From: Ovis canadensis
Lineage: Eukaryota; Chordata; Mammalia; Artiodactyla; Bovidae
Length of the DNA stretch: 64,000 bases
Assembly (NCBI RefSeq): GCF_042477335.2
Contig: NC_091255.1
Location: forward strand, 18,020,501 to 18,084,500
Reading direction: 5' to 3'
Shown piece after piece: positions 11,081 to 47,915 of this stretch (position 1 is the first letter of the stretch; each line of letters starts with the position of its first letter). The notes below the pieces were generated by a model, which saw only the letters and a list, made by a program, of their open reading frames with translations, was not told the origin of the DNA and did not search any database. The position numbers were made by a program, and so were the translations under genes.

Positions 11081-11944
11081 TAACAGTATTCTCAAGGTCA
11101 AGTAACCCCGTGTCGCAATGGAAAATAATAACACACTCCCAGGAAAATTTAGTATACCAGTTTGAAAGCCTGACTATCGAGCAAACTGCATTTAAGAAAT
11201 CTTAAGAATGAGGATGAAAACAATAACAACAATAGCAACTCAATGTTCCGAATAAGGTAATAATAATAAATAACAGAATGGCTAGAGTGGACTGGTTTCT
11301 TAACTCCATTCTGCTAACGAAAATTCTAAACACAATCCGATTCCACTGAATTTGACCAAACTACCTGAAGTGCTATCCCTGAATATGTTAACACCATCTC
11401 TTCTTCACCCAAGACTCTGGTTACTTGATAAGCATAGGCCCGAATTCTCCCAGCGGACATTTATGTAATGCCCCCTGCATGTCCACATGTGGATCATACT
11501 AGAAGGTAAGCAATGTAGAGTGGCAAATATACTGCATCTTGATTAGTCCTACCAGACTTTCCCTGCCCTACCAAATGGGGAACAAATATTTCTCGAATTT
11601 TCCCCCCACCCCCACTCCAACAGCTACCTCACTATCTGAAGGTAGCTCCGGTAAGAAAAAAAGGTACTAGGTATTAACTGTAGCTTGAAGAAAACTATGC
11701 TCTATGAGTCCGTCTCAGTCCTATTTTCCTCGTGGCGTGGCTGTGAGCATTGGAAATGCGCAGGATTTGCTAAAGTGGTCAGCACATTGCCTTCCTTAGA
11801 TCTTCCGTACTTAAAGGGCTCTGATTCGCAACATTTAGCGAATTCCTTTAAGTTAGGAAGAAAAGTCAAGGATAAGAATTTTCCCCTAAAAGTAAGGAAT
11901 GAGTTACTCCCTTAAATAAATTATACTCTCCTAGGCAAGGGAAG

Positions 11945-12078
11945 GGGAGAAAGCAATGGCACCCCACTCCAGTACTCTTGCCTGGAAAATCTCATGGACG
12001 GAGGAGCCTGGCGGGCTGCAGTCCATGGGGTCCCTAAGAGTCGGACACGACTGAAGCGACTTAGGAGCAGCAGCAGGC
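11945..12078 (+). repeat. Bov-A SINE close to RAD51C promoter
   Basis: Bov-A unit with AGCAGCAGCAGG tail, flanked by the 11-bp duplication GGCAAGGGAAG (11934-11944 and 12079-12089). It lies about 0.9 kb upstream of the RAD51C ATG. Confidence 0.9.
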
Positions 12079-12411
12079 GGCAAGGGAAGACTTCCTAAGC
12101 TTCCAAACCGCCCCTCAATTTCCTCAAACTTCTCTTTTAGTAAGCGGTCCCTTAGAAACCCTGTACCCGAACTGGAGCTCTTGCGTAACCCGACGCCTCC
12201 CTCTCGACGGCCAGGGGAGCCCATGTCCAGCCCACTCGGGGGACAAGACTTGCTTACTTTTCCAGTCACTTCTGGGCAGGCTGTGAAGAACTAACGGTCT
12301 CAGAAAGCACCACGCTCCAGACTTGACTCGCGGGAAGCCGTAGGTGGGCGCCAGGATCGCGCGGCGAGCGCGCCCCGCGGCTGTGGGGGGCTGGCCCACA
12401 ATCCCTCGCGA

Positions 12412-12436
12412 GGGCGAGGGCGAGGGCGAGGGCGGG
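12412..12436 (+). promoter_or_regulatory. G-quadruplex-capable repeat in promoter
   Basis: Five GGG tracts in 25 bp, the first four separated by CGA triplets and the last by C. This is a short GGGCGA tandem repeat that fits the G3 N1-7 quadruplex rule and also makes overlapping GC boxes. It is followed by a 13-bp direct repeat of GGGGCCTAGCAAG near 12446-12471. Confidence 0.65.
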
Positions 12437-12546
12437 AAAGGTGAGGGGGCCTAGCAAGGGGGCCTAGCAAGGGGGGACAGCCGCAAGAAGAGCCAAAACA
12501 CTGGCACCCTGGACTGGGGCTAATCTTTATTTGACTGTTCGAAACT

Positions 12547-12580
12547 GTGTGTGCGTGTGTGTGTGTGTGTGTGTGTATGT
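12547..12580 (+). repeat. (TG)n microsatellite
   Basis: TGTGTGTGCG then uninterrupted TG repeats ending TGTATG, within the promoter region. Confidence 0.85.
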
Positions 12581-12757
12581 AATACCCATTGGAGAGATCA
12601 TTCCTACTAACAACGCTGAGGTCTCCACCCAGAGGGTCACGGCAGAGGTGAAATGTGGTAAGACCCACTGAGCCTGGGCTTTTTGCATCCTGTGGGCTCC
12701 ATCCATCTTTTTTTTTGTTTTTACTGTCAGGATACACGCTTGATGTGCAAACTTTAA

Positions 12758-40099
<27,342 letters not shown>

Positions 40100-40171
40100 T
40101 CTCAAAGTATACATATGTATTAAGGCTATGAGAGATGCAATGTTTACAAGTAGTAGACTCTTACTTTAGAG

Positions 40172-40177
40172 TATAAA
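40172..40177 (+). terminator. variant poly(A) signal TATAAA near RAD51C stop
   Basis: A TATAAA hexamer 73 bp after the stop, aligned by context (GAGTATAAACAC) with the place where I recall human RAD51C carrying AATAAA. It is the only signal-like hexamer close to the stop. Use is uncertain. Confidence 0.35.
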
Positions 40178-40879
40178 CACGCTAAGGTGTGAATGAGTTA
40201 GGTCTATATATTAAGTGAATGGTGAATGAACAAATCAGGTCTATACTAAGTGAAACTACTTAACAAATATGATTCTCTGAAAGAGTTCTTCTAAATTAAG
40301 TAGTGTTCTATAGTTATATGTGACCCTGTTTTCATTGTTAATAACATTGAGTAGAGATGTTACAGGTATTGTGTTTTGCACATGTGGAAAGGTGATCTCT
40401 TGTGGCTAATCTGAATTTATTATTCAGACTGTTTTTTCCCCTCATTTGTTTGCCAGTTGCCTAGACATTTCTAGGAAGAAAAGATTTTTTTTTTTCACAT
40501 CACCGTTGTGCTCTCCTCTTTAAATGTAGCTTTGATAACTCTTAAAAATGACCTATTTCTATTATAAAGAAAAGCCAGCACCATGAGTCAGCATATTATT
40601 ACATTCAGTTGATGGGTAGGATACAAATTTTAGATGACCACTCTGATTTTAGTGACCTCAATCCTAAAATTGAAGTCACTGGTTCATTTTTTAATGTTAT
40701 TTTATAATGTTAAAGGAAAGACTTAGGTTATCCCATCTAGAACATTGACTGGAACATACATTTTCCAGAATATTCAGGTTGATAAGCTCACAGTCATTTC
40801 TTTCTGTATTTTTGAAACATGATGTGATCCAGTTCTAGGTGTATTGACATTTTCCTCTGAATAATCTTAACACTGCTTG

Positions 40880-40885
40880 AATAAA
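40880..40885 (+). terminator. canonical AATAAA, candidate distal RAD51C poly(A) signal
   Basis: AATAAA about 780 bp after the stop, in otherwise unannotated 3' flank. It would give a much longer 3' UTR than the short human one. Candidate only. Confidence 0.35.
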
Positions 40886-42115
40886 TTAAAAATCTGAATT
40901 CTTGAGTCGTTTCAAAGTCTAAAAATGTTTTGGTACCTGGTTCATCTTAGCACTTCTTAATTCATTTACAAGATTTACTTTGACTCCTAGAGAAGAAAAT
41001 TATTTAAGTGATTGAATATTATATAATGTGACAACCATATTTTCCAGATTTTAGTGACAGTTGGTATTTCCTGTCCCAGACTGAACACTAAATTCATAAA
41101 ATTTTGAACAAGTAATTATTCTGTAATTGATTATACACAATCTTAACTATAGTTTGCAAAGACTTTTTAAGAAGCAAAAGAAGGCACTGCTAGCCATTAT
41201 ACCAGGACATAAATCAGGACTATCCCAGGAAAATCAGGTTTATGGGCATCCTAATTATCTAAGACAAATTTCAATTGATTACTTTAGGATAACCGAGTGT
41301 AGCTATCTTATTTTTGAGTACTTTAAGGCATATATTTTTGTTATAATTAATGCAGTCATTGTAAAAATTTACTTGTCATTTTATATTCTGTCTAGTCAAA
41401 TCATAACATTAGGAGAGTAAGGGGGTTGTTAAGTGATAAATATCAGTGTTACCAGGCATCAGATACTGTAAGAGCTCATTTTATAAAGCATTATTAACAC
41501 TGTACTTTAAAAGAACTGTAGGACTCTGAATATAGACAAAGCCAAGTGTATTTCTTTTGTTTGCAACTTTTAAAATAAAATTTACATATCATAGCTTTTC
41601 AAAATTGTTGCTATTGCTGAAAAGATATTTATTTTTCTAGTTATAAACTCAGTCTGCCTGGGCTATAATAACAAAATGCCACTGAATTACACAACAGAAT
41701 TTTCTCATGGTTTTTCAGTGTCCTAGCATGGTCTGGTTCTGGTGAGGGCTGTCTCCCTTGCTTGCAGACAGTTGCCTGCTTACAGTGTGCTCACAAAGAT
41801 TTTCCTAGGTGGATATGTGTGGAGAAAGATCATTCTCTCTTCCTTGTCTTATATGGCCACCATTCTTAATGAGAAATCCACTCTTAGAACCTCATTTAAC
41901 ATTAATTACCTCCTAAAGTCCTGTCCTCAAATAGATTGGAGGTAGGGCTTCAGCATATGAATTTTGAGAGGACACAATCAGTCCATAGCATTCTGCCCCT
42001 GGTCCCCCCAAATTCATGTCTTTCTCACACAGAATACATACATGTCATCCCAATAGCCCCAACTCATTCCAGCATCAACTGTAAAGTACAAAGTCTCATT
42101 AACATATCCTCTTGG

Positions 42116-42280
42116 GGCTTCCCTGGTGGACCAGTGGTTAAGAACCTGCCTTCCAATGCAGTATATGTGGGTTCAGTCCCTGGCTGGGGAACTAAGGTAC
42201 CACATGCCGTGGAGCAAGTAAGCCCACGTGTTGCAACTGAGACCCAACATGGCGAAATAAATAAACATTTTAAAAGATAT
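42116..42280 (+). repeat. CHR-1-like SINE
   Basis: GGGGCTTCCCTGGTGGACCA head and AATAAATAAACATTTTAAAA tail. Confidence 0.85.
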
Positions 42281-42324
42281 CATCTAAATCAGACAGATGT
42301 GAGATTCCAAGTACAATTTTTAAA

Positions 42325-42520
42325 ATTTATTTATTTGGCTGCATTGGGTTTTGGTTGTGGCACGTGGGATCTTCACTGAGCATATGAACTCTAGTTGTGG
42401 CGTGCAGGCTCAGTAGCTCTGCAGCGTGTAGGATCTTAGTTCCCTGACCAGGGGTCGACCCCTGTTTCCTGCACTGCAAGGCAGATTTTTAACCACTTGA
42501 CCACCAGGGAAGTCCCCAGG
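42325..42520 (-). repeat. CHR-1-like SINE
   Basis: TTTATTTGGCTGCATTGGGT to GACCACCAGGGAAGTCCCC; head to head with the previous one, inside MaLR internal sequence. Confidence 0.85.
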
Positions 42521-43764
42521 TATAATTCTTTATGAGGCAAAATCCTCCAGCTGTGAACATGTGAAACCTGACACATGTTTCCAAAATACAGTGACAGGAC
42601 AATGATAGAATAGACATTCTGAAGAGAGAAATACAGGAGGAAAAGCAGGGTGATGGGTCCCAAGGAAGTCCAAAGCCTAGCAAGGTAAATTCCATTAGAT
42701 CTTAAGGGTTGACATCAATCCTTTTTGGTTTGATACTCTGCCTTCCAGCCCTGCTGGCATGGCAGTATCACCCCACAGCTCTGTGTGGGAGTTTTGCCCC
42801 TGAACTCTGGCCAGAGGCCATCTGACCTGTTGAAAATGAGGCACTAGTCTTCATGGCCTCTGAATGACCCTCACGTTTAGTTTTCCTTCTTAAAGAATAC
42901 CTGATGTTTGCAGCAAAACAGCTCTCAAGTTCTGTCAAATCCAAGAAGTCAGCCTTCATTTTGTCCTATCTTTGCCCCTGACAGTTCAAACTAGCGATGT
43001 CTCTGCTCTTATAATCCCATAAGCTTTTTATGGAGTGATGGTCCAGCCACACCCCTGATGTCCTCTTCAGAACATGTTGTCCAGTTTTTTGTAATATGGA
43101 TAGGCTGAGAATTTTCCAAATCTTTAGGTTCTGGTTCCTTTTTGCTTATCAATTTCTTCTTCAATTCATGTGTATCATTTTGCATTTTATTATTAAGTAA
43201 GGAATCAAGCCACTTCTTCAATACTTTGCTTAGACTCCCCAGCTAAACAGCCAGTTTCATTACCTGCAAGTTCTAAATTCCATACAGCCTGTGTCCTGCC
43301 GTGTTATAACAAGGGTCATCTTTTCTCCAGTTCCTGATAACACATTCCTTATTTCTGTTTGAAATCTTACCAGAATCACCTTTAATATCCATATTTCTAG
43401 CTTGCCACCTCCAAACTCTTCCAACCTCCATTACTTCCCAAAGCTTCTTGCCCATTTTAGGTATTCCTTAAAGCTATGCTCTGCTTCTCAATACTAAAAT
43501 CTGTAGTGATAGTTTGTGCTGCCATTGCAAAATCCCATATATTGGGTGGCTTAAAACAAGTTTATTTTCTCACAGTTCTAGAGGCTAGAAGTCCCAGATC
43601 ATGGGGCTTGCATTGTTTCTGATGTGGTGAGAGATCTCTTCCACCTCCTGTTCTCACTGTATTCTCACGTGACGGTTGGAGGTTGAGAGCACACGTGAGC
43701 AAGCTTTCAGTTGTCCTTGTAAGGGTGCCGATCCTATCATGAGGACACTGCTCTTACGACCTCA

Positions 43765-44046
43765 TGTGTGTGCATGCTAAGTCGCTTCAGTCATGTCTGA
43801 CTCTTTGCAACCCTATGGACTGTAGCCTGCCAGGCTCTTCTGTCTATGGGATTCTCCAGGCAAGAATACTGGAGTGGGTTGCCATGGCCTCCTCCAGGGG
43901 ATCTTCCCAACCCGCGAACCCATGTCTCTTACATCTCCTGCATTGGCAAGTGGGTTCCTTACCCCTAGTGCCACCTGGGAAGCCCCAACCAGGTCTCCTG
44001 CATTGCAGGCAGATTCTTCATGGAATGAGCCACCAGGGAAGACCCT
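43765..44046 (-). repeat. Bov-tA SINE with two tRNA-like heads
   Basis: Bov-A part (43768-43900), a first head ending CCACCTGGGAAGCCCC, then a second head piece ending GAGCCACCAGGGAAGACC. Flanked by TTACGACCTCA (43754-43764) and TTATGACCTCA (44047-44057), one mismatch. Confidence 0.8.
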
Positions 44047-44057
44047 TTATGACCTCA

Positions 44058-44155
44058 GTTCAGTTCAGTTCAGTTACTCAGTCGTGTCTTGACTCTGAGA
44101 CCCCATGGACTGCAGCATGCCAGGCTTCCCTGTCCATCACCAACTCCTGGAGCTA
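44058..44155 (-). mobile_element. BovB 3' tip, antisense
   Basis: GTTCAGTTCAGTTACTCAGT to ATCACCAACTCCTGGAGCT, joined directly to a sense Bov-A unit. Confidence 0.75.
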
Positions 44156-44262
44156 CCTACTCCAGTATTCTTGCCTGGAGAATTCCATTGACTGAGGAGC
44201 CTGGTGGGCTACACTCTGAAAGGTCACAGAGTCAGACACAGCTGAGCAACTAACACACGTAC
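44156..44262 (+). repeat. Bov-A SINE unit
   Basis: CTACTCCAGTATTCTTGCCT to GAGCAACTAACAC. Confidence 0.8.
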
Positions 44263-44364
44263 TTTTAAATTTTCTTTTGGAGTTTTAGTTATTACTGTAA
44301 TTTTACTGTTATAAACAACACTTCTAATAAGCATATATGTTCCTTTGAACAGAAATTGAAATTA

Positions 44365-44615
44365 GGGCTTCCCCAGTGGCTCAGTGGTGAACAATCTGTT
44401 TGCCAAGGCAGGAGACACAGGTTCAGTCCCTGGGCTGGGAAGATCCCACATGTAGCAACTAAGCCCATGGACCACAACTTTTAAGCCTCTGTTCCAGAGG
44501 CTGCAACAACAGAAGCCACTGAAATCAGAAGTCCACACACCACAAGTAGAGAAAGCCTGTACAGCAACAAAGACCCAGCACAGCCAAAATAAATATGATG
44601 AAAAAAATTTTTTTA
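44365..44615 (+). repeat. CHR-1-like SINE
   Basis: GGGCTTCCCCAGTGGCTCAG head. Perfect 14-bp duplication AGAAATTGAAATTA (44351-44364 and 44616-44629). Confidence 0.9.
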
Positions 44616-44632
44616 AGAAATTGAAATTATGA

Positions 44633-45600
44633 CTTGTATTAATTTCCTTTTTCTGCTGTCATAAATTACTGCCAATTAGTGGCTTAAAAGAACATGAGTC
44701 TGAAATCATTTGTTGTTCAGTCACTCAGTCGTGTCCAGCTGTTTGTAACCCTGTGAACTGCGGCATGCCAGGCTTCCCTGTCCATCACCAACTCCTGGAG
44801 TTTACTCAACCTCATGTCCATTGAATCAGTGATGCCATCCAACCATTTCATCCTCTGTCATCCCCTTCTGCCTTCAATCTTTCCCAGCGTCAGAGTATTT
44901 TCCAATGAGTCAGTTCTTCACATTAGGTGGCCAAAGTATTGGAGTTTCAGCTTCAGCATCAGTCCTTCCAATGAACACCCAGGACTGATCTCCTTTAGGA
45001 TGGACTGGCTGGATCTCCTTGCAGTCCAAGGGACTCTCAAGAGTCTTCTCCAACACTACAGTTCAAAAGCATCAATTCTTCAGCGCTCAGCTTTCTTTAT
45101 AGTCCAACTCTGACATCCATACATGACTACTGGAAAAACCATAGCTTTGACTAGACGGATGTTTGTTGGCAAAGTAATGTCTCTGCTTTTTAATATGCTG
45201 TCTAGGTTGGTCATCACAAAGGGATAAAATCAAGGTGTCAGCAGGCCTGCATTCCTTTGGGAGGGTCTATGGAAAAATCTGTTTTCTTGCCTTTTCCAGC
45301 TTCTAGAAGCTACCTGCATTCGTTGACTCATAGTCCATCTTCAAAGACTTCGGCATAGCATCTTCCAGTCTCTATTTCTGGGTTTCTATTGTCTTTCTCA
45401 CACTGTCTCTTCCTGCCTCCCCCTTAAAAGGACACCTGTGATTACATTTAGGGCCCAGTCAGATAATTCAGGATAATATCCCCATCTCCAGGTCCTTAAT
45501 CACATCTGCAAAGTCTCTTTTGGCATGTAAATTAGCATTTACAAATTTCAAGGATTAGATTGTAAACATTTTGGGGGAAGCCACTATTCAGCCCTTTTAA
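44633..45600 (-). mobile_element. old MaLR-type LTR split by BovB
   Basis: Left: CTGTCATAAATTACTGCCAA and GGCTTAAAAGAACA. Right: AAATCAAGGTGTCAGCAGGC, TTGCCTTTTCCAGCTTCTAG, CTTAATCACATCTGCAAAGT. The order fits an antisense MaLR-like LTR. Confidence 0.6.
44711..45215 (-). mobile_element. BovB LINE 3' fragment, antisense
   Basis: Begins TGTTGTTCAGTCACTCAGTC and runs to CTGTCTAGGTTGGTCATCAC; non-coding remnant of the RT C-terminus. Confidence 0.88.
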
Positions 45601-45879
45601 ATTATGTGGCAACATGATTCAAGAAATCATGATCCTTGGGTCATGCATAATATTTCAAAACCACTGGGACATTTTACTCTTTTCTTAACTTTTCATAGAT
45701 GATTATTCCCATGTATGAAACTGAAAAAAAAGAGGATATTTTCTTAGGTTTTTGAAAGCTTTATTTATTTATTTTTTGAAGAGTATTACTTTTTCTTAAT
45801 TGTAAAATATGTAGTACAGGCATACTTCTAAAATAGTGCAGTTTGAAAAAAAAAACAAAAACGTGCAGTTTGGTACCAG

Positions 45880-46793
45880 TTCAGTTCAGTCACTCAGTCG
45901 TGTCTGACTCTTTGCAACCTCATGAATTGCAGCATACCAGCCTCCCTGTCCATCACCAACTCCCGGAGTTCACTCAAACTCACATTGATTGAGTCGGTGA
46001 TGCCATCCAGCCATCTCATCTTCTGTCGTCCCCTTCTCCTCCTGCCCCCAATCCCTCCCAGCATCAGAGTCTTTTCCAATGAGTCAACACTTTGCATGAG
46101 GTGGCCAAAGTACTGGAGTTTCAGCTTTAGCATCACTCCTTCCAAAGAACACCCAGGACTGATCTCCTTTAGAATGGACTGGTTGGATCTCCTTGCAGTC
46201 CAAGGAACTCTCAAGAGTCTTCTCCAAGACCACAGTTCAAAAGCATCAATTCTTCGGCTCTCAGCTTTCTTCACAGTCCAACTCTCACACCATACATGAC
46301 TACTGGAAAAACCATAGCCTTGACTAGATGGACCTTTGTTGGCAAAGTAATGTCTCTGCTTTTGAATATACTATCTAGGTTGGTCATAACTTTCCTTCCA
46401 AGGAGTAAGCGTCTTTTAATTTCATGGCTGCAGCCACCATCTGCAGTGATTTTGGAGCCCCCCAAAATAAAGTCTGACACTGTTTCCACTGTTTCCCCAT
46501 CTATTTCCATGAAGTGATAGGACCAGATGCCATGATCTTCGTTTTCTGAATGTTGAGCTTTAAGCCAACTTTTTCCACTCTCCTCTTTCACTTTCATCGA
46601 GAGGCTTTTGAGTTCCTCTTCACTTTCTGGCATAAGTGTGGTGTCATTTGCATATTTGAGGTTATTGATATTTCTCCTGGCAACCTTGATTCCAGCTTGT
46701 GCTTCTTCCAGCCCAGTGTTTCTCATGATGTACTCTGCATATAAGTTAAACAATCAGGGTGACAATATACAGCCTTGACGTACTCCTTTTCCT
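45880..46793 (-). mobile_element. BovB LINE, 5'-truncated, inside Tigger
   Basis: 914 bp of RT C-terminal half and 3' end. The YADD motif is altered to YAND in this copy (LKYANDTTLMPESEEE near 46650), so the RT active site is dead. Flanked by a perfect 12-bp duplication GTTTGGTACCAG (45868-45879 and 46794-46805). Confidence 0.93.
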
Positions 46794-46949
46794 GTTTGGT
46801 ACCAGACCACTGCAATAAAGCAAATAAATCACACAAACTTTTATAGTTTCCCAGTACATAAAAAGTTTTATTTACACTTTATTAAGTGTGCAAAAGCATG
46901 TGTCTAAAAATACAATGGATATACCTTAATTAAAAATAATTTATTGCTT

Positions 46950-47068
46950 GGAGTAGGAAATGGCAAGCTACTCCAATATTTTTTCCAGGAAAATTCCATG
47001 GACAGAGAGTCCGGTGGGCTAGTCCATGGGATTGCAAGAGTCAGACTGGACTGAGTGACTAACTTTCA
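46950..47068 (+). repeat. Bov-A SINE inside Tigger
   Basis: GGAGTAGGAAATGGCAAGCT to CTGGACTGAGTGACTAAC. Confidence 0.8.
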
Positions 47069-47915
47069 AAAGAAAGAATGAGAAACAAAAAAAAAGTATC
47101 ACCAGCTAACAGTCACATATTTGATTCTGAAGGATAACTTACTTGTTTTGATTTCTGGAGAAGATCAGATTTTTTAGTGCTCATGTATAGGTTTTCTCCT
47201 TTCCTTTAGTATTAAAGGACAAAGTTGAAAGAGTATTCATATATATCTTGAAAATTAAAGTGCATTCCAAATGCATATCCCGTCCCACAAGGATTGATTT
47301 ATTCGTACTTGCCCAGCCTTGTGAAAAGTGCATGATGCACCAGGTCCCTGTGGGGCACATTCATTCTCACAGAAAAGAGGAGCATTTCTGGGTCAGGAAC
47401 TGGGGTTTCAAGTGGAGAAGTTCTGTAACTGACATAAAAAATATTTTGGAAAACAATTATGTTCAAAAAACTCAATGGGAAATGTATGCCTTAAAAAGAC
47501 ACACACACAAAAATACTTTATTGCTAAAAGGAAACTTTGTTACTAAAAACTGCCAGCTTTGAGCAAGTCATAATATCTCAAGAGTTAACAAAGATCACTG
47601 AGCATAACATAACGATAATAAGGAAGTTTGAGCTATTATAAGAATTGCCAAAATGTGGCACAGAGATAGAAGGTGAACAAATGCTGTTCAGAAAGTGTTG
47701 CAATAGACTTGCCCAATGAAGGGTTGTTGCAAACCTTCAGTTTGTAAAAAAGGCAGTATCTTCGAGATGAAATAAAATGAGATATGCCTGTAATTGTTCA
47801 AATATGCAAACACTTTTTAAAAGTAACTCTTTCTTGGTCTTACAAACATTTATCCTTTATTGAAAATTTTTTTTTTGGGCAGAATATTACGGCTTTGCAG
47901 AATATTATCTGAGCT

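Larger units (their letters stand above)
40100..41647. other. RAD51C 3' flank, no recognised gene
   Basis: Probable 3' UTR of uncertain length followed by AT-rich flank. No repeat family recognised. Poly(A) candidates at 40172 and 40880 are listed separately. Confidence 0.5.
41648..43764 (-). mobile_element. old MaLR provirus-like element (LTR-internal-LTR)
   Basis: MLT1-like LTR text on the left (41648 to about 41994: CTGGGCTATAATAACAAAAT, ACATTAATTACCTCCTAAAG, AGCATATGAATTTTGAGAGG). MaLR internal text follows (CCAACTCATTCCAGCATCAA, CAGCTGTGAACATGTGAAAC), then a second LTR start at about 43503 (CTGCCATTGCAAAATCCCAT, TTATTTTCTCACAGTTCTAG). Non-coding. A pair of CHR-1-like SINEs interrupts it at 42116-42520. 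Confidence 0.7.
45817..47790. mobile_element. Tigger DNA transposon remnant with nested insertions
   Basis: Ends CAGGCATAC (left) and ATATGCCTG (right) are inverted and each is flanked by TA (45815-45816 and 47791-47792), the pogo/Tigger target. Internal text such as AGACCACTGCAATAAAGCAA, AAACCTTCAGTTTGTAAAAA and GAACAAATGCTGTTCAGAAA matches Tigger1 ends. Hosts a BovB (45880-46793) and a Bov-A (46950-47068); about 47085-47480 is unexplained. Transposase not recognised. Confidence 0.75.

Noticed and set aside
41648-43764. A novel host gene in the MaLR internal region
   Set aside because: Frames are short and broken and the text follows MaLR internal sequence.
47248-47562. 105-codon frame inside the Tigger as a transposase
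   Set aside because: No transposase motif was recognised and the stretch overlaps the unexplained segment.
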